This document shows, one piece after another, positions 1-15,400 of a DNA stretch of 64,000 nucleotides; the stretch's first letter is position 1; each line of letters starts with the position of its first letter. The stretch is from Atrina japonica (lineage: Eukaryota; Mollusca; Bivalvia; Pterioida; Pinnidae), in contig BROG01000454.1 of assembly GCA_030159075.1 (NCBI GenBank), positions 515,001 to 579,000 on the forward strand. Reading direction: 5' to 3'. The notes below the pieces were generated by a model. That model saw only the letters and a program-made list of their open reading frames with translations, was not told where the DNA came from and made no database searches. The position numbers and the translations under genes are program-made.

Positions 1-1
1 A

Positions 2-218
2 ATGGCTACCAGAATTTTAATGCGCTGTAAGCATGCTGAGTCTATATTTGTGCGATCTGTAAATAGATACAAGACTGCAACTATATCCAGTCAGGCCACA
101 CAGATGGATATAAGCGGTCTGTATCCTCCAATTGCCACTCCGTTCAACAAGGACGAATCAATAGCTTACGACAAGTTGACACAAAATCTGGAAAAGTGGG
201 ATACGATTCCGTTCAGAG
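2..218 (+). CDS. HOGA1: HOGA1 exon 1
   Basis: Encodes residues 1-72 plus one base of codon 73. The N-terminus is rich in Arg, Lys and Ser with few acids, as in a mitochondrial presequence, and is followed by the barrel start '[14 protein letters not shown]'. The donor is AGAG|GTAAGG. Confidence 0.88.
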
Positions 219-321
219 GTAAGGTCTAAACCTTAGAACATATGCCCTATATATAAGTACTGTCTGAATACCTATTGTCATTTAATTTTACCTACTTTTA
301 TCTATCTACCTATCTACAATG

Positions 322-358
<37 letters not shown>

Positions 359-414
359 GTCTATCTATCTATCTATCTATCTATCTACCTACATTTAACT
401 TTATCTATCTATTG

Positions 415-449
<35 letters not shown>

Positions 450-3400
450 GAATTTTCATTCATTTTTTAGCTCAACTGGCCGAAGGGCCAAGTGAACTAT
501 TGCTATAGCCAAATGTCTGGCATCCGTCTGTTAACTCTTGAATTTTAAAATCTTCTTCTCAAGAACCAGTAGACCAATATTAATCAAACTTGGCATATAG
601 TATCACCATGTGAAGGCGCATAAAGTTTGTGAATGAAAAAAGGATAGGACCAATAGGGGTCCTAAAAGGGACCAAAAAGGACCAAAACTTGGTACATTTT
701 AAAAATCTTTTTCATGAACCAATGATCAGATGAGTTTCAAATTTTGTATGCATGATTTTTAAATCAATATCTACAAAGTTTGCGAATGAAAATGAAAACT
801 GTCCATAAACGAGCCACTAGGGGGCGCTTCAGTAACACAGGGTAAAAACTCAAAACTGATCGAGTTTTTGTATACAAAGATATATGAGAAAGTTGTTAAG
901 AATTATCTGAGGATCATTTTGACAAAATTTCAAGGTCATGGGGTCAAAGGTGAAGGTTACAGGCACCTAAGTAAGTGGAAAATATCAGTTTTTTAGCTCA
1001 CCTGAGCCGAATGCTCAGTTAGCTATTGTGATCACTCCCTGTCCGTCGTCTGGAGTCTGTCTGTAAACTTTTCGTATTTTCTACTTCTTCTTTGAAACAA
1101 CTGAAGGGATTTTTACGGAACTTGACAGGTAGGAAGTGCTCAAGGTCCTTTACCAAGTTTGTACTTTTCAGTCAGATTGGCACAGGGGTGGATCTAGAGC
1201 GGGGCAGAATAAGTCCAAAAAGATACCCTCTTTAAAAATCTTCTTCTCCAAAACCACTACATGAATTGAAAAATGGATTGTATCTGAGTGATTTACATGG
1301 ATGTATGATTCAAGTTTGTATTTTTCATAGAAATCGGAATATTAATTTTTGACGTGCTTTTGAGGTCTTTTCAGACTTTGTTATTTTCATTCATTTTTGC
1401 ACGACTTCCTCAATTATCTCCCCTTGCATTCACTTTGATGCATTCATTTGATGTGCTTTACTTGTTATTAGGTGATGAAATGTTTTTGTGCAACAATTTT
1501 GCAGAAATTTAATTTCAAGAATTTTTTATGACTGCAAAAAAAAAATAGGGGGGGAGAGCGTGCATTTTTCACACTATCAGCTTTTGTTTAAAAACTACTG
1601 AAGGAAATTTGATGAAACTTTACAGGATGCAAGTGATTAAGGTCCTTTAACACATTTTTAGTTTTCAGTGAGATTGGCCAAAGGGTGGATCCGGGGCGGG
1701 GCAGAATATGTCCCAAAAGATACCCTCTTTAAAAATCTTTTTCTGCAGAACCACATCATGAATTGAAAAACGGATTGTTTCTGAGTGATCTACATGGATG
1801 TATGATTCATGTTTGTATTTTTCATAGAAATCGGAATATTCATTTTTCCATGATTTCCTCAATTATATTCCCTTGCATTCACAATGATGCATTAAAGTGT
1901 TTTACTTGTATATAGTTGAAGAAACTGCATTGATGCTCCATCAACTTGTGAAAACTAATTGCATCTAAGTGATTTTTATGGATGCAGGATTCAATTCCCT
2001 GTTTTTGGAATGCTTTGACATGTTTTTGACATCTTTCCCAGCTTTGTCATTTTCATTCACTTTTGGTCTGCTCTACTCCTAAGGAGTGTTAAAATAATTT
2101 GTAAATTTGAGATTCCCATATTTGTTAGATACCAACACACAGGTGAGCGATGTGGCCCATGGGTCTCTTGTTTTTCTATGATATTCATAGGTTTGATACC
2201 CTGCCCCTTACCATACAAAATACTTGTGTGTTTTTTCCAATTGAATTTGAGGAAAAAATTCCTAATTTTGTGTACAGACTGTGACCGTAATGAAAAATGA
2301 AAATGCAAAGGGAAATGCATTAAAAAGTTCAGTTGAGAAAACATCTCAAGAATCACTGGACAGATTTCAACCAAATTTTGACAGGAAGCTTGCTTCTAGG
2401 GAGGGGCTTTAAGTTTGTGAACGAAAAGAGGCTAGCACCCATAGGAGGATCAAAAGGGGCTAAAAAGTGTCAAAACTTAGTACATGTTTAAAAATCTTCT
2501 CATAAACCGACAATTTTATTTCTTTCAAATTTGGTTTATATTATCTAAGTCAAGCGAGTGCTTTAAATGACATATAGGGTATTGTTTTATTGTTAATACA
2601 AATACAATTAACTCAAAACTGATTGAAGGGGCCTCCGTGGCCAAGTGGTTAGAGCATTGCACTTTAAATCAAAAGGCCTCTCACCTCTGGTTCTAATCCC
2701 GCTAGGGTCATTTCGAATTAAATGGGAAAGTTTGCCAGTTTTCTTGCGGAAGGTCGGTGGTCTTTACCCGGGTAACCGGGGTTTCTCCTCCACCAATAAA
2801 AAATGGACGCCATCATATGACTGAAAGATTGTTGAGTATGGCGTAAAACAAAAAAACAAAAATTAAAATAAAAAAAAAATGTTTGACTTTTACTAGTACA
2901 AAAGATACATGATTATGAAAAAGTTGTAAGGTTGCAGAACCTAAATAGTAAACAGAAAATATATCAATTGCATAATTTACCAAAATTGCAAGTGAATCTG
3001 TCTTGATGGGTTACTCCTTCAAATTTATTTTGTTTTGAATAGTATTTTATGCCACACTCAACAAATTTTCTGTTAAATCGTAGAGGAGAGAACCTGGTTT
3101 CATTATGTACACGAGAGGAGACCAGCGACCTTCCACAAGTAAACTGGCAAACTTTCTCACAAAAATCAGCTGAGGTTCCAGCAGGGCTCAAAACTGTGCT
3201 GACCAGAAGTGAGAGACTTCACAGTTAAAAGTGTGATGCTTCAACCACTCAGCCACAGTGACTCCCAATCCGTCTGCAACTGACAATCTACATGTATGTC
3301 ACTTGTGTATACAGTGAAACCTGTATATAGGGGCCACCCAAGGGACCAGAAAATATTGACCTTTATGTGCAGGTGACCCTTATACACAGGTTCAATTTAG

Positions 3401-6400
3401 TTGAAGTATGCAGTCAAGGGACTTGAAAAGACTGGTCCTTATAAACAGGTAATCCTTAAATAGAGGTGGCCGCTATAGCAGGTTTTACTGTAATTTATAC
3501 AGCTTGTCTTTCTGATGAACTAGCTATAGAGAGGACAATAAAACTTATCTTGAAAGATCACTCCTGCTACCATTGACAATCTTTCTTTTAAATTAGTATC
3601 ACACTATCAGTGTGTCATATACTACAACTGTGCCCCTGTCAGCCTTATTTTCTAGAGTTATTTCCCTTTTGTGGTTTTACATGTCTTACTTGTCTAAACC
3701 ATATTTACTTTAATCTTTACCGGGGCTCAGCATATTTGGTGTAAATATACATTGTAGGTAGGTAGAATGAATGATTTATATATCTTGGCTATGTGCCAAC
3801 TATGTGGAATTGTAATTTTGTGTTTTTAGATCACCATGGCAATTGTAATCTGTCCCCCCCATAAATTGACTCTTTGTAAAGAGCACACAATTTTATAAGA
3901 CATCTTAATAATCATTACATCTTGCATTTTGAAAATTAATTTCAAAATTGAGGGTGAGGGCTTTGAACTTCATTTTACCATGTCCACGGCCCCTCAAATC
4001 AACAATATAAATCATTATTTTGGGCATAGTGGAATGGCAGGTAAATTATTATGACTAAAATTTATGGTAATTTGACCCCAGTAAAGTACATTAATATACA
4101 ATATACATTCATTGTAATTAGTATGATATACAGTAAAACCTACTATAGCGACCACCTCTATATAAGGATTACTTGTTTATAAAGGCCAGTTTTTTCAAGT
4201 CCTTTGACTGCATACTTCAAATAAATTGAACCTGTATATAAGGGTCATATGCACATAAAGGTCAATATTTTCTGGTCCCTTGGGTGGCCCCTATATACAG
4301 GTTTCACTGTATCTATATCTGATTTGATTTTTCAGGTTATGTTGTGCTGGGTTCCAATGGCGAGTATGCTTTCCAAACACCTAAAGAACGTGCTGAAATT
4401 GTACAACATGTGGTCAAACACTCGGGGGACAAGAAGTTGATCATAGCAGGTTCAGGGTGTGAATGTAGGTTTTTTTGTATAGTCCTGTGTGTGTTTTACT
4501 GTATATGTACTTGAAGAATTTAAGGCAGGGAAATTGTAAAAGAATGTTTGATATATACATTTACATAGCCAAGCCCCACTGACAACTTTACTTGTAACAG
4601 ACAAGATAGATACTATCATTGTTTTACTATTGGATCTTTGTGATGTTATGGTGGTAGACTCACCATTAAACATTTACATATATATAGATACTCTCATTGT
4701 TTTACTATTGGACCTTTGTGATGTTATGGTGGTAGACTCACCATTAAACATTTACATATATATATATATATATATATATATAGATACTCTCATTGTTTTA
4801 CTATTGGACCTTTGTGATGTTATGGTGGTAGACTCACCATTAAACATTTACATATATATATATAGATACTCTCATTGTTTTACTATTGGACCTCTGTGAT
4901 GTTATGGTGATCATATCAGCAATTACACTATAATATCTCTTAAGCATGATCGTAGCCTGTCAATATTATATCAACCTCAATCCAGTAAACAAGATGAAAT
5001 AAATCATATTATTATCCCTCGGTATGTAATTTCTTTACAGATTTATAGATGAATTAATTTAATATTTTTTACATAACTTGTATGATAAAGGACTACTAAC
5101 TGGGCATATACATGGGCATGTTCTCATCGGAAGATTTACGGTAAATGTTATTATTGCGGAATGCTATTATTTGACTGTTTGCCACTGTACCTGACACTTC
5201 CGAATGATTGTTTACCAGACAAGAAATGGCCACTGCTGAAGAAGGCAAATTTGCATCCCTCTCTGGAATGCATTAAAAAAAATACTGGTCGATTTAGAAT
5301 CAGTTATGATATTTGTATAATAAAATGTTTGTTTACTAGCTATTCAGACAATGGCAAGTTTATTGTACCCCTCTACACCAGCTATTTCCTGACATGAAGC
5401 AAAGTGTCTCAGGGAACAGTTAACTTGCTATTGTTCTCATTATTTACCCGAGAAGAGACCAGCGACCTTCTCGTAAATAAGTACATACTATTGAGTATTG
5501 ACACTGAAAAATAATAAAAAGTTTCCTACTGTTTCTTCATTATTTGTTTATGAACACCATTTATTTATTTAGGTTTTCTTCATTCATTAATAGTGATGAC
5601 CTATCATTTGTATTTTATAATTATAAAGCTACAAACGAGACAATAGAGATGTCAAAGAAAATGGCTGATGTAGGAGCAAAGGCAGTATTGGTTGTGACTC
5701 CATGCTTTTATAAAGGAAGTATGACTACGGCAGCTCTGATAAATCATTACACCAAGGTATGTACTATCTTACAGAACGTTATATGAAGTTATGTACCATC
5801 TCAGGAGTCATTATACCAAAGTATGTACCATCCCACGAGTCAGTATACCAAAGTATGTACCATCCCACCAGTCAGTATACTAAAGTATGTACCATCCCAT
5901 GATTCATCACACCATTTGATATGTACTGTCTCATGAGTCATTACACCAATGTATTTACCATCTTATGAATCATTATATCAAAGTATGTTTCATCTCAGGA
6001 GTCATTATACCAAGGTATGTACAATCTCAGGAATCATCAAACCAAGGTATGTACCATCTCAGGAGTCATCAAACCAAGGTATGTACCATCTCAGGAGTCT
6101 TTATACCAAGATATGTATCCTCTCACAAGTCATTACACCAAGAAATGTACTGTCTCATGAGTCATTACACCAAATAATGTACTGTCTCATGAGTCATTAC
6201 ACCAAGGTATGTAGCATCTCACAAGTCATTATACCAAGGTATAGTATGTTTGAATACATATAAGACAGAAAAATCAGATGTTTGCAGAAAATAAAAACCA
6301 TGTGTACTGATAATGTACACCAAAGTATTTATAAATATACTACATAACACATATGCATTTTTCAAAATTGTTTGTCCAAATATGTGAAAGTTATCTATAA

Positions 6401-9400
6401 AACCTAATGTAAAAATATGACTCGAAATTTACCTCTATTCCGCTGTTTTTAGTAGCTAAATTGAACAACGATGATGAAGTGTCAACGAAACAAGGGCTGT
6501 TTCAGAACTCTTTAATCATGTGAAAAAGGTTCTTTTTATTAGGTCACCTGGCCCAAAAGGCCAAGTGAGCTATTGCTATAGCCAAAGGTCTGGAGTTCGT
6601 CAGTCTCCGTAGTCATCTGTCTGTTAACTTTTGCATTTAAACATCTTCTCAAGAACCAGTCAGCCAAGTTTAACCAAACTTGGCATATAGCATTCCCATG
6701 TGAAGCCGCATAAAATTTGCGAATGAAAAAGAGATAAGACAAATAGCGGCCCTAAAAGGGGCCTAAAAGGACCAAAACTTGATACATCTTTAAAAATCTT
6801 CTTCTAATGAACCAATGATCAGATGAGTTTCAAATTTTGAATGCATAATTTTTAAGTCAATATCTACAAATTTTGCGAACGAAAATGAAATCAGTCCATT
6901 AACAAGGCACTTGGGGGCACTTCAGTAACACAGGGTATATTTGTATTACAAATTGTTTAATAACTCAAAACTGATAAACTTTTTCTAAACAAAGAATATG
7001 AGAAAGTTGTTAGGAATTATCTGAGGATCATTTTGACAAATCTTTAAGGTCAATGGGGTAAAGGTGAAGGTCACAGGCACCTAAGTAAATGGAAAATATA
7101 TGTTTTTTTTCTGTAAAATTTTCAACATTTTTGACTACTTCTCCAGAACCATTTGACCAAATTGAACCAAAATTGATGGGAAGTATAACCATGTAAAGCT
7201 GCATTAAGTTTGCAGATGAAAAGGGGCTAGGATCAAACATGGCTGCCATGGCGAAATATAGAACGAACGAGTTGGCAGATATTTTTTATTTAATACATGT
7301 ATCTCCAAAATTATTAAAGCTTGAGAAAAATTGTCGGGTCAACCCTTATGTGAGTTATTTACCCTTTTTTGTGAATTTTTCATGTTTTTGGATGTTTTTT
7401 GAAATTATCTTGAAAAGATTAATAGTCAGAGTAAAAGTTTTTTCTCCTTTTAAGTGCGTTTTTCATGTTTTTGTATGTTATTTGACATTATCTTGAAAAG
7501 TATAATAGATAGAAAGAAAGTGAAAAGCAAGAATGTCCAGCATGCAAAGATCTACAAAAAAGTCAATAGGGCTGATATTGTCAGGTTGCTCCTTATGGGA
7601 GTTTTTTACCTTTTAGTGGATTTTTCATGTTTTTGACAGTTTTTTCCTATTTTCCTGAAAAAGCATAATAGATAGAAAGAAAGAAAAAAAAGTGCAGCAT
7701 GCAAAGATCAACGAAAAATTAACAGGAATTAAATTGCCAGGTTAATCCTTGTGAGGGTGATCCTTGTAAAAAATAAAAATTTTAAATGGATTTCGCATGT
7801 TTTCTACTGTTGTTGCACATTATCTAGAAAGATCTATAAAAATATCAGCAAAGCAAGTCTACCCTTATGCAAGTTAATTCTCTATTTCATTGATTTTTTC
7901 AAGCTTTTGGTTGCTTCTCAGTATATTGTCAGTAAAATACATTTCACTCAGTTGATTATTAAGGCCCCCAATGAGTCTATTGTTTTTCATGTTTATTAGC
8001 CATTTTATCTTTTACACATTTTTGATGTTTTTTACAATGTTGACCAATTTTGCCAGGTGAACGACTGCCCCTTGGGCCTCTTGTTAAATTTGTTTGCATA
8101 AAGTAAGTGTTTACATTCAGTTGATTGACAACTTTTGTTCACATGAAAAAAGGGAGGTAATACATGTTGTTCTGCTGTCTGTTTCAAACCGTCATTGTGA
8201 AATGACAGACATTTTGAAGATTTTCTAAGATTTTATTGATACAACAATACAGTCATTCTGTATAACTGTAATGAAGGAAATTACAGTCGGTATATAAATA
8301 TATATCAATAAAATCAGTGATCTAAGTGTTAACCGCTAGCTGGCGTAGGAATACCTGAATATCTAAGAAACCCTTTCCATGACCATGTTACGGCAGCGAT
8401 TTGTCAGACAAGTATTCTCTGAACATATGAATGAATCAATAAAGAATAAAAAAACACACATTCATTTCATATTTTTATTTAAAGCCATTAATTACCACAA
8501 AACAAACAAAAACCACTGAAAGAAATAGAAAACACAAGACTAGGTCTGCATCTGTAGCACACTGTAGATGCCCATATCATAGGCCTATTGCGATAGATCT
8601 AGGTCATGTTATGAAAAGAAACACAGGCCACAGAAATGAAAATTTGCTTCGTAGTTACGTTGCTTGTAAGTAAGTTGAAAAGGGAGTCAGGTCTAGTGCA
8701 ATTTTGTCCTGTATCTCTGATAAACAGCTTGCTTTTCTGTCACCATATAGGCTATTCCTGTCAGAAACAATTCGTCACTCGCATTGTGTGAAATCAACTC
8801 TCGGTTCACCTCAAATCCTATTAATTGCTAGGCTAATTACCAGGCCCATCTTGTTTTTCACAACCTGTAAAGTGTAATGTTAATGCCGAGCATAAGTTAT
8901 TAAGAAGTGTTCATAGGTTTCTCAGTAAATTGACAGGATACTCTATATGATCAGCTGGTAAAAACTGAAGTCTGAATTGACATGGATCTATTATACTTTA
9001 TAGGCCTACACAGATTTTCCATAACAAACATGTCGATAATTATCTTTTAAACAGAACAATAACAGTTTCTTATTTCACAACATTATCTGCATTTGTCTTG
9101 TTTCATGCTGCACAGAATTTTTTCCATGAGCAATTGCTTTTATACCCCAATGATGTTCAAAAAATGAAAAACAGTCCTTAATTGAAGATCCCATGCATTG
9201 CTCTATTGTGTTATGACTATTTCACGAGTATTTTGATTACATAAAGTTTTGAGGTAAAGCTTATAAACATTTTAATTTGTGATTCCTGTACACGATGTCT
9301 GGTTATATATGAATACATTTTCATTGGTATTAACTTTGATAATTTGGATTGGTTACATATTTGAATTTCTGGTACTTATAAGTATAGTTTATGGTATTAT

Positions 9401-12400
9401 ATTCATGGATGTTTGATTTTGTTGTATTTTCATTGACTGCAAATATAGTGAAATTAAATCCCATGTGAATAAAAGTAACTATACACTATATAAGTAAACA
9501 GAAAAGATATATATTTTTTACTTCTCTGAAGAATCAATGTTATATTTTAACCAAACTTAGCAGGAACTTGTCCTGTGTGACGCCAAATATTGCTTGTGAA
9601 TGAAAAAAGGTTAATACAGATAGTGGCTCCAAAAGGGGCCAAAACTGTTATGATTTCATTCAATTGACATTTAAGGTCAGTTTGGGCCTCTTGTAGAAGC
9701 ACTTTGATATTGTATACTCTGTTGAACTGTGACATTTTTACATTGTATATTTCACACAATTGTGACACTTTGACATTGTATATTTCACACAATTGTGACA
9801 CTTTGACATTGTATATTTCACACAATTGTGACACTTTAACATCATATATTTCACACAATTGTGACACTTTGACATTGTATATTTCACACAATTGTGACAC
9901 TTTGACATTGTATATTTCACACAATTGTGACACTTTGACATTGTATATTTCACACAGTTGTGACACTTTGACATTGTATATTTCACACAATTGTGACACT
10001 TTGACATTGTATATTTCACACAATTGTGACACTTTGACATTGTATATTTCACACAATTGTGACACATTGACATTGTATATTTCACACAGTTGTGACACTT
10101 TGACATTGTATATTTCACACAATTGTGACACTTTGACATTGTATATTTCACACAATTGTGACACTTTGACATTGAATACGTATACATATTATATATCCTA
10201 CTGTCATTTTCAATTTACTTAACATTAGATGAAAAGGTACAATATCCTTCTATATATGCGCGGGACCAGTTTTTAAGTTCCAAGACTTCTTTAATGTTTC
10301 ATTCATACACACTATAACTATATCGTATCATGCAAATATATGATGTTATTGTGATCTGTTGTGTATTATATTACGTATTTTTAATAATGACCAGTTTGTC
10401 ATTGATAAGGATATATGATAAAAATTTTATTATCTGCATACATGTATATTGAAATTTTTACACCCTAATTCTTGGCAAGGATAAGGATCTTGCAAACTCG
10501 GTCCTTTGGACACTAAGAACTCACGTGTAAATATTTCAACATACAGTCAAACTTGCCTTAGCGACCCCCCTCATATAACGACTTCCTGTCCATAACGACC
10601 GTATTTTGACTGCCCCTTGAGAATTACTATATATTTGCCCTCTATATAGCGACCACCTACCTTACGCGACCAGCGGTCGCTGTATTTTGTACGCCGGTGG
10701 TTGTCCTACTTGCGTGTAGCGACTGCTTATACACTGACTACTCTTGGAAGGGAGATAACTCGTACATAATTCTCGCGGGTGATAGATTCTTTTTGTGTTT
10801 GCCTGAGTGATATATCCTGCAAGTCAGTGTCACTTTTATTAGTCCCTTGCTGGTGAAACTAGAGGAGACTATAGTTTTGTCATTGTCTGTCTGTCTGTCT
10901 GGACAGTTTCCAGACAATAACTTGAGTTAGGTATTTCATATCTGAATGAACTTTGTTGAAACTATGTTAGCTTTTGAGGTACTCCAGTTTGGGGTTGAGT
11001 ACCAGTACAAATTGTAAACTATGAAGGTCATTGTTACTTAAAGAAAGATGTATATATGGCTATATTTAGGTTTCCAGATGATAACTTGACTTACAGATGC
11101 AAGATAATGTATGAATTAGATGGTGGGATACTTAATCAAATTATGAGGGGTCTATTGACGGATTGTCTGTGAGGCCCAAAGGTCAACTATTAAGGTCAAA
11201 GGTCATCATTGCTGAAAATAAATATTTATAGTTATATTTTAGTTTCCAGATGATAATTTGACTCACAGATGCAAGATATGAATGAAACGTGATACTTTAT
11301 CATATTATGACAGGGTCCAGTGTGGGATTATCTGAGGTTAAAAGGTCATCTATTTAGGTCAAAAGTCATCAGTGCTGAAAATAAATATTTATGGTTATAT
11401 TTTGGTTTCCAGATAATAATTTGACTCACAGATGCCAAATATGAATGAAACATGATACTGTTTTAGATTCTAAGGGGGTCTTTTGTGGGATTTTCTGTGA
11501 GGACAAAAGGTAATGCATGGTTGCTAAAAGTTTTTAGACGTAGCCATAGTTGATTTCAAGATGATAACTTGAAGTTGAGCTTATCAGGAAAATTACTGTT
11601 GGATTGCTAGCGATTGTGGGTCAAAAGGTCAAATATTATATGAATGTCACCTGCTAAAAATAGGCAGTTTAACCATATCCTATGAGGTTATCTCGTATAG
11701 GATTGTGTTTAGGGTCAATTGATTAATGATGAAGATCACTGATGCTAAAAATAGCTATATTGTGGTTTCCAGTTTATAACACGAGTTACAGAAGCCAGAT
11801 ATGAATGAAACTTGATTTTCATTTTCTGTCTGAGGTAATCTAGCATGTCAATGTTGTAATCAAGGTCTTGGATACTTCAAAACTGTGATGGCAGCAGGGG
11901 ACAAGTGTTGCATTCAAACTGACTGTAAGCTTGTCAATATTTTACTTTGTAGAATAGGGTTGTGGTAAACATTTTATTGACACTTTAATAGATGTATTAT
12001 CTTTTATGGTTGCAAAATTTAATGGGTAAGGTATATTTTACAGGTTGCAGATGACTGCCCTGTTCCAGTTATCCTGTACAGTGTTCCCAGTAACACAGGG
12101 ATTGACCTTGGTGCAGATGTCATATTACCTCTGTCTGAACATCCAAACATCATAGGTTTGAAAGACAGTGGCGGTGATGTAAGTAATCTCTACATACAGT
12201 CTTTTTATTAGGCATGTGCAAAGAAATAGACGTGGCAAAATATGGTATAAAAGTAAAGAACTAAATCTACAATCATGTTGATTTTCGTTAGGTCTAGACT
12301 CTATACTAAAATAAAAGAGAGATTTGCTTCACTGCCCATATCAAATGTCATTGTTTTAATTTAAAAGTCTCTTGTCAATTTAATAATCTTTATATCATGA

Positions 12401-15400
12401 GTAATTTTCAAATAATTAATCATTTTGATTTAAGTTCATTACATGTATTGGAGCTGGCCTGGCTCAGTCAGTAGCACACTCAACTCTTGATCGTGAGGTC
12501 GTGAGTTCGAGTCCAGCTGGTGGCAGGTTCATTTCCTTCACCCATCACCAGCATTTGGTGATGTCTCCATATGAGTGAAATATTCTTGAGTGGGACATTA
12601 AACAACAAGAAACAAACAAACAAACATTACATGTATTGTGCTAATCGATACACTAGATCTTAAAGATGCACTTTTAGATAGTTAAAATAGAGTGGATTCA
12701 TGTATTACCCCCTGTCAAAATGATACAAGAATTAACAACATAAATGGCAAAGAACTGTAAGAACTGGGGTGTACAGGACAAACTTGTCAGGAACTTTCCT
12801 CATGGGAAGCTAAGATTTCAGATAAAAAGTGGCCGAGATCCAATGGAGCTAGAAAAAAAATGTCGAAACATGGTACATCTATAAAAATGTCAAATTGAAA
12901 TGATCTAGAAATTAAGGACACAAGAGAATCCCTATCACTTTTTATATGCCCATCTATGATGGGACATATTATGACAAACTGTTGTCTGTCATCCATCTGT
13001 ACACATCTGGCAGTAACTCAGGTTTGCTTTGATGAACCCTAACAGAATTTTTATACAATATTAGGTTCCATAAAGACTTGTCACCTTTTGGAATCTTATG
13101 ATTTTGAATTTTACTGTTACAGAGTGGAGTGTGGTGGCAGTGTTTATCAAGGACATCTGTACCTACTAATTTAAGTCTAGAGATAGATTTTAAGCCTAGA
13201 CTTGCCTAGAGGCACCCAGGGATTCTATGATGCAACAGATGTCACAATGTTTAATTTATTATGAGTCAGATATACATATTTCTATAAACAGAAATTTCTA
13301 CAAAAATGATTTTTAGGATATATTGAGTATTTTCTAAACTATTTATATGATTTATACCAAATTATAACCCATTACACAGCCCTGGGTGCCCCTTGGCATG
13401 CCTAGGCTTAAAGTAAAGCTGTAGGCCTCAAGCTCTAATCATTCTAAACTTTATGACATCATTACCTATAAGCCTATGTCATAGTGGCTCACATATATTT
13501 CTTTTGCCTTTTTTCAAGATATCAAAATTAGGTGACCTTGTTTTCCGAACAGAGAAAAACAACTTCCAGATTTTAGCTGGTTCTGCAGGATTTCTGCTGT
13601 CAAGTTATCTTGTCGGTAAGAATTGCAGTTTTGTTTCATCCTGGTTAATCATATATAGCAATTGCGTGTTTTTCCCAAGTCAATCGTCTGCTTGTGACCA
13701 TTTTTTCTGCTAACCCTTTTTTAGAAGTTGTCTGGTCTCATTCTAAGCGTTATTATACATATATTTAGTCAAATTCAGAAGTGTCCTTAAAAGCGCCAAG
13801 TTTCATTTGTCAATTTAGAGAGGAGTTATGTACCTACTCATTATCAAGCTAAAAGAGTATCGAAAGTTAAAGCATTAGCAGACAACTCAAATTTTTTTTG
13901 AAAGGCATTTTCTAGGCTAGTATACTAATTACGATAATGGTGATACACAATTTCTATTTTTGTAGATATTGTAGTAACGCTGCTTCAGATTTGGCCAGTA
14001 AAACCAAAGGAGCTGGAAATTTTATCTGTACATCATAAACAAGAGTCAAACACCTGATTGTTGGAGTTGATCAATATTTGGCTCTGGATTTTTACTTACA
14101 GATAAAATTTCCAGCTCCTGTGGTAAACCAGACTTTGTGACCGTGACAAAGAAATTGAAAAACAGAAACGATAAGGTGTCAAAACAAATGCAATAAACTG
14201 GAGAAGTGTAGGCTGCTTTTCTGATTTTTGCTACACACTCTGGGAGCTCCGAGTCTTTTGCAGTTGAAAGAAAACAATCAACAATCGTTTGAAAAACATT
14301 TAGAAAAGATTGAACTAGAATTGAAAATTAAATACAATATTGTATGTAGGGTCTATACAATTGCAAAAGAAGAAATGTCATTCACAAAGTTTAAACCATT
14401 AGGCCTACTCCTGAACTGAACTGGTGATACTGAATGCTTCAATAAAAGTCTGTAAATTTAGTCATCATTGTTGTTATATTTCATTGTATTAGGCAAAAAT
14501 ACGGTATGTAAAAAATTGTGGCTACAAAAATTTTTGGTGGTGACCAAATTTTAATGTTTACTGGGCAATTTGCAAATTGGAGAGTAATTTTCAATCTGTC
14601 GTCTTAGAGCCCTGCTTATTTTTACATGTTTTGATGATATTTATTAATGTAACTTTTATATTTGCTTTGAAATACAGGTAATTGTTTATGATGCAGATGT
14701 CAACACCACAAATGTTTTAATCCCCTGAAGTTAGGTTTTTTTCTCTATATTATATCAAACTTAATGATTTTCAAGTTCTTTAAGCATTGAAAATAATGTG
14801 AACTAAATTCTATGTTTTGTAATTTATATTTTAATTTAATCTAACAAAATTTGAAGTCCAGTTCTGAATGATTTAGATGTCACTTTGATTGTTTGATCTG
14901 TACAAAAATTATTTATCAGTTTTGGGATGTGGCAGTAAGTGCTGAGCATAGGCCAAAATTTGATGCCCTTCACCGGCATTTGGTGATGTGGAAGCTTGAT
15001 AAATAAAAGGTTCTAAATCTCCTCCTTTTGGGGCAAAACAATGAAAGGTCAAAATTTTTATGCAAAATGATTTAGCTAATTATCGACCAACATTGTCTTT
15101 CTTTTGCGAAACAATACTTATAAAAAATTTCAAACTGAACAAAAATCTACAGTTATGTCCCTTTATTTTGTAGTCTTTACCCATGTTACATTAATTTAGA
15201 TGATTTTTAAAATTCCCTGGCTAATTTATTTTTGTCTTGCAGCAAGAGACTTTTGAGCAAAATTTAGTTCTTTTCTGATTGTGGCATCAGTGTTTGCAAT
15301 GACCCTATGTTTAAAATTTCTGGTTTAGGTTTGTTTCTGTATGTTGAAGCAGAGTAGATAATGTGATACAGCTTTTGTCATAGATGTATTATTCTATGTT

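Noticed and set aside
4630..4899. Open frame with repeated '[13 protein letters not shown]'
   Set aside because: Tandem repeat with TA expansions, not a conserved protein.
5949..6263. 104-codon frame after HOGA1 exon 3
   Set aside because: A frame through the 32-bp donor-derived array; frame rotates between units and no gene signal exists.
9547..10222. Long open frames on both strands with Cys-rich repeat peptides
   Set aside because: They are produced by a 33-bp tandem repeat; length divisible by three keeps frames open without selection.
12451..12524. tRNA gene
   Set aside because: Box A and B are present, but the cloverleaf is imperfect and it is the head of a SINE with tail and target duplication; the same holds for 26913 and 2628.
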